The notes under the pieces: model-generated
What the model was told of the DNA's origin: nothing
What the model saw: the letters and a program-made list of their open reading frames with translations, nothing else
Databases searched by the model: none
Made by a program: the position numbers and the translations under genes
Origin: Hydractinia symbiolongicarpus
Lineage: Eukaryota; Cnidaria; Hydrozoa; Anthoathecata; Hydractiniidae
Direction: 5' to 3'
DNA: 64,000 nt
NCBI RefSeq assembly: GCF_029227915.1
Contig: NC_079877.1
Location: forward strand, 20,359,851 to 20,423,850
In this document: in pieces, positions 49,930 through 62,109 of the stretch
Layout: each line of letters starts with the position of its first letter
Numbering within the stretch: the stretch's first letter is position 1

Positions 49930-52900
49930 TTAAGACTGGACACATCGATGTTCACTATGTCCATCCTCATCATCATCATCATCATCATTATCATTATCAT
50001 CATCATCATCGGAGTCGTCATCAGAGTCGTTCGTACCATCTGCATTAAACTCTGGATGTCTATCATCGCTTCCGCCATCGGAATCTGTGGTTGAGTCGCT
50101 TAACTCGTCCCCACCCTCTCTCGCCATTCTCCTTGATATTCTCCTCTAAATGAAAACAAAATAAATAAACAAAAAACAGGAAGCAACTCAGTATATGAAG
50201 TGTTACTGAGTTCTCTTTATGATATGTATATATGCTTTGAGCGCAACAAATAGTTGTAGCATTCAAAAACTTAATTCCAATGGCTGTTCCAACGTAAACA
50301 TTGTCGTTGGAAAAGCTTTTGATTGGACGTAACACTATTTACATCAATAATCGCAAGAATAGGATATAGTTTAGCCAAACTAAAAAGCTTAAGTGTAAAC
50401 GGACTCTTTGTCGTTGCAAATGTTGCATCATCATATAGATCAGCTGATTGTCAAATGGGTCAGGATTCCGATTCCTGTCTTCAATGCGATCGTGTTCGTT
50501 TCGTTTAATTTGCTAAGAATATAAAATTATAACGATTAGTTCAACTAATCAAAGAACATGCTTTCGACAAAATAAACATTAGACGACGACCAGCAAAGAC
50601 AACGACAATCAACAACAAAAATAACTATAGCGGTAAAGACAGCAGCCACGACGACAACAAAAACAACGACGACGACAGCGACGACGACAACAACGACGAA
50701 AGCATCAACGACGACAAGAACACTGACAACAACTACACAACGACATCGGCGAATAACAACGATCACCAACAAAAGCAATAATGACAACAGCAATAACATT
50801 AAAGGTGTTGGTAAAAAAGAGCAAGTTGGAAGAGTAAGTTGGAAGTACGTTCCAGACAAAAAATGTTGACTTTATTTCCGAAAATCCAATTATAAAATAG
50901 CGATAAGATACCTTTTTTAACTCTTCTGTGTTGACAAATGGCTTTCCAAGTGGCTGCCATATTTTGATATCATGATCCAACCCTGACGTAGCAAGTACAC
51001 AACAATCTGGGTGAGGCTCCAAAACATTCACCTGCAAAATTCAATCATTCTTGTGAAAACCTACCTCTCAAGAGGGCTAGGTAACTGAAAGCAATTAGTT
51101 TTCTATTTTAGACAACAGTTGATACACTTTTAACTCTATAATGATCAAAATATTTAAGCAGATTATCTTAGATTTTAGTCTTCTCAAGCATGTCAAAAGA
51201 ATTGAAAATGAGTGTATGAACACCCGAAACGTTGTCATTACGTTGTATTTATTTTTTTCGATGTCAAAAGAAGTTGTAGAATTCACCATACGTTTCAAAA
51301 ACAACACATACCACGCCTACGTCATCGCCTTTCAAAAACGTCACCACCTGCTCCGTCTTCTTGTCCCAAATAAAAATATGAGCACAATCACTTCCACTTA
51401 CGATGTATTCGCTGCAAGGACCAAAAAAATTGACGCCTTTTACTAAAACGAAAAACGTGCAAAATATAATATACTACTTTTGCAATCCGCCTACAAGAAA
51501 TGATATTCACCAACCTGTGTCGGAATTTCTATGACCACTATACTTATGGATAGGACTGCATGCGGAACTATGAAAATTAACAACATATAAATCTATACAA
51601 AATGCGTCTGTTTTTGTGTCATATCTATAGTTCGAAATTCCCTTATTTCGAAATTTAGCTTATAAAGGGGGATTTTAGAAGGTATAAGAAGGTACCTTTA
51701 TTATTTCAACTTTACATAGCTGCACTGTCCAACTCATATTCATATTACCCTAATACAATCATTGAGTATTATTAGAATGCTTCCTAGTCTATGCAGCTTT
51801 GATTAAAGTGGAGGAGCATATTATGACATTTTGCCTTTCTGCTGATCTTGTTTTCAGTGACTGATTGTGTTCAACTTTTTAAAGACACTTAACTTGCTTG
51901 ATGGTTTGCTATTTATTTCTGGTTAGGTAAATTAAAGTAATTGAATATGAACACATTTATCTGAGCATTTTTTTATTTTCTGCATCACAAAAATTTGATA
52001 CATATCACTACTCACATTAATTACATAATTAGCAAACGGTTGCACTTATACCAATATATACCAGTATTTATATATATACCTGTGCTAGCATGAAACCAAA
52101 CAGTAAAACATTATTCAGTTACATTCAAGCAGGAACAGTACATAAGTTAACAACACTTACGTTTTGTTAGCACATACCTTTGAGTTGTATCAAACAAGTA
52201 AATATCATCATCGTTGTAACTGACCAGCAGTTCTAAAATAAAATTAATGCTAACGAAGCTACTAATTTTCCTATTTCATGTATTATTTTTTAGTTATATT
52301 TTGGAGATACTCATTAAAAGCGCTTAATTTTGAGAGAAACAAGTTTACATCCTAATGATCACACACGGATATGAAACAGGAGCATAAACAATACAATAAT
52401 GAAAATTTTTAGATTTGGAGTTAAGGCATGTTGCTTAACAGCATAACTTTTCTCAAACATAAAATCAACTGAAATTTGAAATAATCATCTGTTCTCAGGT
52501 TTTAGTTTATCTATAAAAAGGAAAAAAAAAATTTTTTGAGAGAACGTGAAAAAGCATATTTTAACTAATGGTAATACTTTTTCAATAAACATTTTTCCAA
52601 AAATGCCACTATTATGATTTTTTTGAAAATTCAAAATCGTTACTTTCTAGCATTTATTGATAAGTAAAAAGTAACATTGTGCAAAAATCAGAAAAAACTA
52701 ATGAGCGGATCCAGAGAAGAGCTGTAATGTACGTACAGACGGAAAGAAATACGGAACAACCCTAATTCATAGGTCATTTCACAGTGTGTGACTAATAAAT
52801 AATTAAAATATGTTATCATGTCATCCATTAGGACAATTTGGTGATTCTTTGTACTGATTTTGATTTTTACATATATGTGGATAAAAATCTTTAGTGTTTC

Positions 52901-55649
52901 GGGTTAGGGTTAGTGTATTTAGGCGCTTATTACTGAAAAAAGTTTAAGAGTAGACAGCTTTTTTTAAAAGAACCATCTTTAAGAGGAAGGTTGCTAAGAA
53001 CGGAAGGAATCTTATTAGAGTATACCTGAGCCATTATAGTTGTACATGAGACATGTTACGTTTGCAGCAAACACACTATCTTTTTCCTGAAAATAACAAC
53101 GACACTTTACTGTATACTTCGACGACCTGCAAAATGAGGCTGCTGAACATAAAAAATAATACCTGCAATTGATCTGGTGAAAACTTTTTCAGAAACCCCT
53201 CACAATCCTAAGTAATTAACACAAAATATAACATATTGAACATAAAGATATTATTGTTATGCAACAATTAAACGCTTTCGCTGATAAATAACACTTACAT
53301 TACATCAGCCTCCAGATTACAATACACGAAGTTTTTTTAAACACAAGGAGCTGATTTAGCACTTTCTAATGCAAACAGGGTTTTTTTAAAATTATAGTTT
53401 CAGGGGTAATATAAAAGCAAATATGACGTTTTAGATATATTTCGTGAAAATAAGGAGCTTATTGTAAAAAATTGACATAAACTCTTTCTAGAATTAGAAC
53501 CGCCTTTACTTACTTAAATATTTGGTATTCATAAGGAAAAAACCAAAACCTACATTTACAATGAAAATTCCTTTCAATCTGAATTACTAATAATTAAAGA
53601 AGAGATGCATCTTTTTTAATATGGGGTCAGGTGGTAGTGATTGTTGTTGTTGTTGGGTGGTGCTGGTTATGGTGGTTATGGTGGTGGTTGTGGTGGTTAT
53701 GGTGGAGGTGGGGTCTTAAGTGAATATTTGTGTTCCCAGATAATTTAATGGAAGCAACATTTGTGAATCCAAAAATTGATCAAAAAAATTGAAGAAAAAA
53801 ATTGAAAAAATCATAAAAATTCTAACGGTAGGAACAATATTTCTTTGAATTTGTTTAAAAAAAAATAGGTAATAATTATTTGTTGTACAACGCATAAAAA
53901 ATCCACTTATCACAACTAAAGTATAGCAAAACTAAATGATTAACACTGGATAGTGGAGAAATCAAACGAAATTAACAGTATATATTAAAAAATATTTTTT
54001 GTCAAATGGTTTACTGTACTTTTTCAATAGAATTCTCTGTGGCAAAATTTGAAGAGCTAATAAATAACAAAAGATTCACCAAGCAATATTATAGAGGATG
54101 TTTTATAGTATCTTTGTAGAAAATTGTAGACACCTTGCCAGTAACAGACAGACAAAACTGGCATAACAATAATAATAATAGATTGTAAATGGTTTTAAAA
54201 ATGATTTTTTATAATTATACTACAAACAAGCCATTACTAATCTGTGACTTAAACTTAATATAGTTGCTAAAATGGCAGCAACTTACAGCATTTATCTTTC
54301 TCACATCATATATCCTGCAAATGAGAAAATTAGAAAATCAATAAATTAAATTTTTTTAACTCCTTTCAGATACATGCAATGTGAAATGTTACGGATTTCC
54401 TAAGCTACTTCAACAATATACATAAATATTTTGGTTGACATTAGTTAATCAGTTGATGTGAATTGTTATGTTAACAACTTCAATTAATTAAAGGAATCGT
54501 TTTTCAAATGTCACCTACAAGTCTATTTGCCTTTTAGTTCTGTTGCGAACTTTGATTAGCAAAACAACGCTATTAATAGTTACCAAGGCATGTGTTTGTA
54601 ATATGTTTTTAACCCATTGAGTTTGATATTTTGAACATATTGACATAAATAAAAACGCTTAGCCATCCCAACTAAAATTCCTACATGAATCTTTTTGCTC
54701 AGCATTAAATTGATGTCATAATTTAACATAACAGATCAAGATTTGTCAAAAATAAATAAAAAGACGACTTCAACTTGTTTTTTCGCAGGAGGTGAGCTTT
54801 AAACATTTTTTAATGAGAAAGTTTTTAATCATTTTATACCTGGCCCATGGATCTCGCCCTGCCACAGCAAATTCCAACGGATTATTTGGGTTAATATTTA
54901 TACCATATAATGCGACTTTACGCCTCTTATCATTGTACAAAGTTAACAACCTACAAAAGAGTGTGGGAAAATATTGACAAAAAAATTGTAAAAAGTAAAA
55001 AAAATTAACAAAAAGAGTTAAACGCACTTGGTTGGTTTAGGTTCACGCAAATCAATATTATATATCACAGCATCTTCTCCAGCTGTTTTTAACAGATTTG
55101 GAGAACCTGGTTCAATGGAGAGCTGGAATTAAGAAGAGAAGCAAGTAGGTAACAAATACAGCAACCCATTAGAAAAACAAAGTTCAATAGAAAATCACAT
55201 GTACCTTATGTGCTGATTGTTTATGCTGTGCCACTCGTTTTGTCATTTGTAGGGAATCGCTACTTGTTAAGAAACCAACACGAACCTAACAATATGATGA
55301 TATAGCATTTATTAGTAAAAATAAATATATATGTGAAAAATTGTGTCAAGAAAAAAAATTTTCAGAGATTTTAGGAGAAATCTATATTTTGACTCTATTT
55401 CAGGTGTGGCCACCCTGCTAAAGGTGAATGATTTAAGGTAGTTAGGTAGAGTAAAATCTACCTTGTTGTCATATACATAAAGAAAGCACCAATTTGAGAA
55501 AACAAGAATTAACATTCAAATGCTGCCTTTTAATTTTTTTCTAATTTTGCAAACATACAGTTTACACTAAGAAAAAAAATATTATATACCTGACCATCTC
55601 TTCCACATGTCACGATGGTTGAGTTGCATGTATTTGGCATAAATTTGGT
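49930..55649 (-). CDS. DCAF8: DCAF8-like WD40 protein, 13 C-terminal exons (5' part not found)
   Basis: DCAF8 family proteins are substrate receptors for CUL4-DDB1 ubiquitin ligases. Exons in transcript order: 55649-55590, 55285-55205, 55122-55028, 54950-54840, 54314-54287, 53207-53163, 53086-53026, 52232-52178, 51567-51515, 51442-51312, 51031-50912, 50512-50405 and 50145-49930. All introns are GT-AG, phases agree, and the sum is 1164 bases (387 codons plus stop) without a break. Diagnostic segments are [87 protein letters not shown] and [20 protein letters not shown]. The last exon is basic ([10 protein letters not shown]) and then very acidic, coded by a CAT repeat. Human DCAF8 is about 600 residues, so roughly 200 N-terminal residues lie in unseen exons to the right. 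Confidence 0.88.
50578..50790 (+). repeat. ACGACGACA-type microsatellite in a DCAF8-like intron
   Basis: A long impure run of ACGACGACA/AACAACGAC units within the intron between the exons at 50405-50512 and 50912-51031. It creates spurious Val-rich ORFs on the minus strand. Confidence 0.85.
53633..53712 (+). repeat. GGT/TTATGGTGG microsatellite in an intron
   Basis: An impure GGTGGTTAT and GTT repeat, in the intron between exons 53163-53207 and 54287-54314 of the DCAF8-like gene. Confidence 0.85.
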
Positions 55650-56420
55650 CTAAACACAAACCAAACTACCTGAAAGTGTGATTTAAAATAGTAAGACTTC
55701 TTTATTTTTAAATTATTTGATTATACACTAACATAATATTCATAACATTCAAATTGAAGTTATTCACTTTACAATCAAAATTTAACCCTATTTTCGGAAG
55801 GTGCTCGGTTTATTTTCAATAAATTGTGTTCTAGATAGGTATAGGCTAAAAAGTTTAAGACCTTTACATTCCATTATTAAAACAAAGTATGATTTTTTCT
55901 TGGAGCTGCTAATTTATTTTATGGCATTCTTTAAAAATGTTTTCTGATATAAATATATACTCATCTTTGACATATTTAGGCAAATATAAAGTGAAAAGAT
56001 AAATAAATCTAAAAAAAGAGAGAAAAAAGCTAGGTTTTTTGGAGAAAATGGTGATGTCAGAAAAAAATAATCACATAAGCATTACTTTATTGTCAGAAAT
56101 TTTCGCGCAATTCGCGAAATTTTTTGTACTTTATTAATTTTCGCGAATTGGTCAAAAAAAAATTTTCGCGGGTTGATAGCTATTTTAAGGAAAAAAAAAG
56201 TCTAAAATTTTTTTTGAGAAAGCTTTTAGAATTGATTAACAAGCGCAGATCTTACCAAATAATTGAATGTTAAAAGGAAAGGATTTTTAAATAAAGATCA
56301 GTATTACAAACAATGAGAAGCTTTTCTTTCGTAAAATAAAAAGATTAGAGGACATATACATCTACAACAATCTTCTTCCTCGATGGAATAAAAAAGATCG
56401 AAGATGTTTCGATTGCCACC
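55650..56420. other. AT-rich spacer with a GCGAAA arm
   Basis: AATTCGCGAAATTTTTTG, AATTTTCGCGAATTGG and ATTTTCGCGGG lie at 56098-56180, like the arms of the element at 37016-37655. They probably are the remains of one end of the pogo-like element whose transposase starts at 57442. No DCAF8-like exon was recognised here. Confidence 0.4.
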
Positions 56421-57442
56421 TCAGTGTAAGTATATCTCATCTTCAATTGCCTCCAAAATTCCAGCAGCTTTCCATCCATTCATTATTACTTCTTTACATT
56501 CGGGTTTCGTCATGTTGTTGTATAGATCTGTTAACCATTCAGCGTAAAGTGGTTTGAGCTTCGTTAGCTGAAGTTTGACTTCAATTTCTTCAATTTGTTT
56601 GCCAGCATCTAATTGGTTAGAGATCTCACTCATATACCAGTTGTTGAACTTCTTTATTAAGAACTTCTTTGCATAGGCATTGGCAGTGAGATCTAGAGGC
56701 TGAAACAATGCTGTCATGTTGGATAGGACAAAAACGGTTACAATGTGGTTTTCTTTAAATTTCTTCAATACCTTGTCAGTACCCCGGAAAACATCAAAAA
56801 TCACAAGGGCTTTTTGATCTGGTCGTTGCATTCGGTTTCGTTCTTTATTGACGTACGGCACGATAATTTCGTCGATAAGCTTAAGCGACTCTTGCTCGTT
56901 GCTATAATGTTTTTTATTTACACTCAAAGAAAAGTTTTGTGGGAATTTGAAACGTGGCAAGCTTTGATTGGTTTTTCCACCATATATAAGTTGCATACCC
57001 AAGCCCAAGAACTTTCCGTCAAGTGTAATGGTGAAAGTAGCAGTGATCGCTCTCTTGTCATTGGATCGACCTTTTGATCGTTACTTGCTTAGAATTCCGT
57101 TTGGCTAGCGTTTTGCTAGCTACTGGTACGTATTTGATAGGAGTTTGATCAAAGTTCAAAACGGAGTGATTCTGGAATGTTACCGGTCTTGATATTTGCA
57201 AAGATTTGGTGATGAAAAAGAAGCTGAACTTCTTCTTTTACGCCTGACAGTAATTGTAATTTAGCTGTTGTGGCTTTTCGTCTTGAGTATCCCATCCGGA
57301 CAAACAAACGTTTTGCCCATTGAGAATTGTTGAGGTCGATTTTTGAAAAATTTCGCGAATTTAGGGTCCATGACATTAAAGTAATAATTGTTAAATCACT
57401 TCTACTATTTTTCTTAGTTACTGTGTCAAGTTTCATAGTCAT
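56421..57442 (-). pseudogene. pogo/Tigger-like DDE transposase, frameshifted
   Basis: Reading leftwards: SQWAKRLFVRMGYSRRKATT and FANIKTGNIPESLRFEL, a frameshift near 57150, FDQTPIKYVPVASKTL with the first catalytic Asp, a decayed stretch with stops near 57060, then LGLGMQLIYGGKTNQSLPRF, KALVIFDVFRG with the second Asp and FQPLDLTANAYAKKF with the third acidic residue, ending EAIEDEIYLH and a stop at 56421. This is the DDE_1/CENP-B-type transposase family. Acidic text similar to the tail at 37210 follows the stop. It may lie in a 5' intron of the DCAF8-like gene, same strand. Confidence 0.8.
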
Positions 57443-58367
57443 AGTGTTTTTTCTTCCCTGATTTTATTGGGGCGGTAAAACAACCACCCCCTCATACACT
57501 GAAAGTAAAAGTAAAAGTAAAAAGGTATTGAAAGTAAAAATGTGAAAAAGTTGAGACGAGTTGTCAAATAAAAATGGTATAGCGTGTTAAAGAAATACAA
57601 CATAAAGTAAAAAAAACTTATATAAATAAGGAACTTGCAAAGCTGCGACATGAAAGAAAAAATAAGATAGAACAAATGAAAGGATAAAAAGAGATAACTC
57701 CAACTACCCCAGTAACACGTCCTACATTGACAGGCCACGAAAAAAACCCAATAAAAGTGAGACTTAATTAACACAAGGGATTCAGTATATTAAAAAAATT
57801 GCAAGTTGTTAGTGTATCCCTCATTTCATAAACAAGAAATAATAAATGAAGTTGAAAAGAGAGTTACGGAAAAGACCTTCAAAACCAAATACAATAAAGA
57901 AGCACTCATAAGACTTGCAGAGCTTTCAATTGTGTTTATCTCATTTACAATGGATAGTGTTTGAGTTAAGGCGGTGATCCAACTAATCAAATTCGATTTG
58001 TCGAATTCGATTAGTTAGATCGTATATCATGTAAAAACCGTATGCTTTCGGCATGCTCAGACTTGTCAAATTCGATTTTTAAAAAGTCGGACCGGTTCAA
58101 CTTTTTTGATTAATCGAAAGGTTTTTAGCCAATCAAAATGTTTAAAATCTCTACATAAAATGTGCGTTCAGAAAAATGTAAGTTTCTACATGTAAAATAA
58201 CATTAATAGAGGACGTTTAAATACATCAAGTCTTCAAAAAAGATAAAAGAAAATTTAACAAGATTTTTATCAGTGAATGGATTTTGGAAGAAGCGCTCTG
58301 GAGCTTATTAGCAGAAGACAAATCTTCTTGCTCTAATCGAAATTTGTTTAATAACATATCAACACTC
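57443..58367. other. Spacer with a 36-base inverted repeat
   Basis: A GTAAAAGTAAAAGTAAAA run lies near 57505. At 57981-58016 a 16-bp stem (AACTAATCAAATTCGA, one mismatch) with a TTTG loop forms a hairpin, with related TCAAATTCGATT text at 58065 and TTTGATTAATCGAAAG at 58104. Reverse transcriptase expected after the copia-like integrase is absent here. Confidence 0.5.
57981..58016. repeat. 36-base hairpin sequence
   Basis: Two 16-base arms with one mismatch around TTTG; possibly a MITE end. Confidence 0.75.
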
Positions 58368-60752
58368 CTAAATTAGGATGTCAGCATCATCATTTTTATT
58401 GTTAGCATTGACATTCCGCTGTTCGCTTACATCTTTATTGTGTTCCACATTTTCTAATTTGCTTACTTCATCAATAGGATTTATACTATCAAAGTGATCA
58501 TCATTTCTCCTCATTTCTTCTTCTTCAATAGTATTTTCAGTATCTTCAAAGTATACATTGTCCTCTTCTAGTGTAACAAGCATCTACATCATCCTCATCA
58601 TTTTCACTGTATACATCATCATCTTCTGGTGCAAGATGTTTCATAAACTGTTCTGTGTTTGTTTCAGGTTTCGGTGTGTCATCAGAAACTATTCTCTCTT
58701 GACCTTTCTCATGCATTAAATTACATGGATGCACACGAATGTATCGACTTCCATGTTTTACCAAAACTTGCTGACTTTCAAAACCTATAACTGTACCTGG
58801 GCCATGCCAATGTTTGTCGTCTTTTCTCCGATAATAGACTTTATCGCCATTCATATATTTCACATTTCCAGAAGGTCTAATTTGATGTCTCAAAGCTCGT
58901 CGTATCTTTTCTGATGACTCGTTTTCGATATATGCCCGTCTTGCTGCATGCATAGCATTTAAATTTTTCGCTACTACTTGACTAGCAGTTTTACTTCCCA
59001 TTGCAGGTGGCTTATTTGTCAATATGCATGGTATATTGGGGTTCTTGCCAAAAAGTAATTGGTTTGGACTGTAGCCATTGTAATTTGCAAGTGAGTTCTT
59101 TGCACTAATTGCCCAACTTAAAGCCACTTCTAACTCACAGTTTTGATCATTCATAATTTTTCGAACAGTCTCTCCAATGATAGCATTATGCCTTTCAACT
59201 ATTCCGTTACTCCATGGACTCTCTGCAGCAGTGGTTACAATCCTAATGTTAAATTTTTCACAGAAATCAATGAATTCACTGTTATGGAACTCCCCTCCAT
59301 TGTCAACCATGAACTTCCCTGCACAGCCAAATGTTCCTATCCAGATTTCAAATATCTTTTTGACAATCACTTCTTTTCGTTTGCTATGTATGACAGTAGC
59401 AGCACTATACTTTGTAAAAGTATCAATTAAATGTAAAAACCATGTTTTTGTATTGCCATCTGTCCACTCTTTTAGGTCCATTGCTACAGTCATTAAAGTC
59501 ATTGGACATACGCAAACCCACCATAGGTCTTGGGGATAGTTTCTTGTACTTGAAACATGTCTCGCATTTCTGTGATATATGGTCAATCAATGTATGTAAC
59601 TTCTTATCCTCAACACCTGCATCCCGAGGTAACTTCTTTAAACGTTCTGGTGGCGGATGACTAAATTGTTTATGAAGTTTAACAATGTCTTTTAATCTTT
59701 CGGTTTCATTTTTCATAGCGAAACTCTTTGAATACAGAACTATATCTTCTGCATCCACACTTGAAATATCATCAAATTCAAATTTTCTTTTGCCTAAAGG
59801 GATACAATAGTGTCCTGAGGATGTGAGAAACACCTTTTGCTTCATTCCCAGAATTTCTATTGTGTCCTTTGAAAAATCAATTTTTGTGCCTGCTTTCTTC
59901 ATGGCATCTTTACTAAAAAGTAGTGGCAAATCTCCTTTCACAACATCTGTTACAATATTGATATTAGTATCTCCAATTCTGGCTGGCAATTTCATTTGTT
60001 TAATAGATCTCATTTCATTTCCATCTCCAAACTTAAATATTGTATTACTTTGTGACTCTGTGACATGATTAAGTTCATTATCATTCAATGTCTCTAAATA
60101 TTCTTTCAGCCAACTTTCTCCACAAACAGTTTTTGAACAGCCTGAATCCAGAACAGCAGCGCTCAATGTTTCACTCATAAATACATCCATTACCTCTGTA
60201 TACAATGTTACATAAAATACTGATGACTGCCATGATAAGTCGGTTCTAACTTAATATCATTTACATTGACTGTATCTTGTTGAACTATATCACCAAAGAT
60301 CCTCTTCAGTTGATTTTTCATTCCGGAAAATGTGAGTTCAGTAATAGTTGCTCAGATAGTCTTGCGTTTACCAAAAGTTTATATGCTAAAATTCCATCCG
60401 GTAATTCCATGCCATATTGCTTAGCTTTGTTGTGTAAGCATTCAAACTCAATTACATATTGTTTCATTGTCATTTCTTCAGTTTTGCAAAATTTTTCAAA
60501 ATTATCATAGTTAGTAAAAGCTAAGTGTAACGTGTCTTTTTTAAATAAGCTGTCAAGAATTTCTATTACTTTATCAACACCATTATCTGCATTAAGAGTC
60601 TCAATGTTCATTTCAAGAACTGCATCTCTAGCTTTACCTTCAAGTATAAGAAAAATAGCAGCAGCCTGTTTATTTTTATCAACATTTGTAAAAATTTGCC
60701 AAATTTTTATCTCCTTTTTCCAGTTTTCATATGAAATGTCATCACTTAACAT
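58368..60752 (-). pseudogene. Ty1/copia-like gag-protease-integrase, truncated and broken
   Basis: Order on the minus strand: Gag (60752-60318; SYENWKKEIKIWQIF, KDTLHLAFTNYDNFEKF), aspartic protease (60205 onward; AAVLDSGCSKTVCG), integrase zinc finger (LHKQFSHPPPERL...HISQKCETCFKYKK) and integrase core with D, D and E in AMDLKEW, MVDNGGEF and SNGIVERHN. The C-terminal integrase part ends VKHGSRYIRVHPCNL, then an acidic spacer to 58368. Frameshifts lie near 59520 (between the overlapping frames), 58565 and between Gag and protease, where the zinc knuckle is missing. Reverse transcriptase and RNase H are absent, and no LTRs were recognised. Confidence 0.85.
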
Positions 60753-62109
60753 TGGCGTGGCTTTGTAATCTTTTCTTGAAGCTATTATTTCTCTGCTACT
60801 ATTTGTTAAGTAACAATAATGACTTACTTTGATTGTCTCACTTGATTACTCAGCGGCATCACAAACACGACCAGCAGGAACACAACAACACAACTTGATC
60901 CGTAACACAACAACACAACTGGATATCAACACAACTGCACAACCACTTGAGGCCCCAACAAGAACATTCACTATTGTTTACAGTCTATATTATGGAGACA
61001 ACATATTAATATCAACATAACATTCATAATGAAACCTTATAAATGTATCAACGCTCTCGATTCTACCAAGAAAAATATAAATATATCACATCCAGAACAG
61101 TAACATCATAGAAAAAACAAGTGCATTTATTAAAATGTTGTTCCCTCGACTCAAGCTTGTTAAAATCACCAGCGTGAAAAATATTCTTTTCTGACCTAGC
61201 TGACTTCCACATATGCCTCTTCCCGTTTGCTTTCGCTTCCATAACTTCTTCCTCATCCACTTAATTGTTCTTTGAACAATACCCAACGAACTAATAGTTA
61301 CAGGGGCTTGACAATTGGTTGATAACTGTAAACATTTTTTAGTTCCTCAGAAAATTAGCAACTTTTTTTTTCCTTTCCTGATTTATTGTTATGATCCACT
61401 GTTTTCCTGTAAGTTTTGGTAAAAGTTTTCCATCCTGCGTCGTCCCTTGTTATCAATAAATTAGAGTAGATCTTCCTCGACTGTTGTACAAGCAGTTAAT
61501 GGCACACTTTGGTCAACCATTTTACTGTGTTTTTTTTCAGTGGAGACGGTGACTGACGTATAGTGCTTGCATCTATGGTAGATAGATATGCTGTTTGATC
61601 ATTTTCCTCCATTATAGGTGCATTCTTTCTTGTTAAGAAAACAATGAATGAAGTCATAAACCTAATGCCGAAGAATATTGATGACGACAACTCGATTACA
61701 TTGTTTTTACCCTGTGAACAGGATGTCTCATAAAACATTGCAGGAATTGGCAAATAAATGTGAAAGTGATACACACAAAGGGGAAATCCCTGAAGAATCA
61801 TAACAAAGAGAGTGCATGATGTTACAGAAGCAACAGAAGAAGTTGGGGTTGTGCATCGACCTACATTGAAAAAACAGAACGAAAATTAGAAACACCTGAA
61901 GATGCGATATGAGTGAAAGATTATCTCAACATATCAAAGAATTGCAACATAGATTCACTGTTAAAGAAGTAAAAGTGTTAAGAAAAGGAGACTTTAAAAA
62001 AAAGAAAATTTAAAGAGACAATCAAAATAAAAAAACGCTAAGGAGCTATTGAATAAAAAAGAGGATGTGAAGGCGTTCTTAGAGATATGGGAGAATATTT
62101 TATAGAAAC
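60753..62109. other. Spacer right of the copia relic
   Basis: Contains a short ACACAACAACACAACTTGAT-like repeat (60880-60945), where the 5' LTR might be expected but was not found. No host exon or other gene recognised. Confidence 0.4.

Noticed and set aside
50545-51037. Val-rich minus-strand ORFs over the ACG microsatellite
   Set aside because: Low-complexity intron sequence; only the first 40 codons of the ORF starting at 51037 belong to a real exon.
61063-61801. Minus-strand ORFs of 65-101 codons right of the copia relic
   Set aside because: No recognisable domain, no consistent codon pattern, no splice signals linking them to the DCAF8-like gene.
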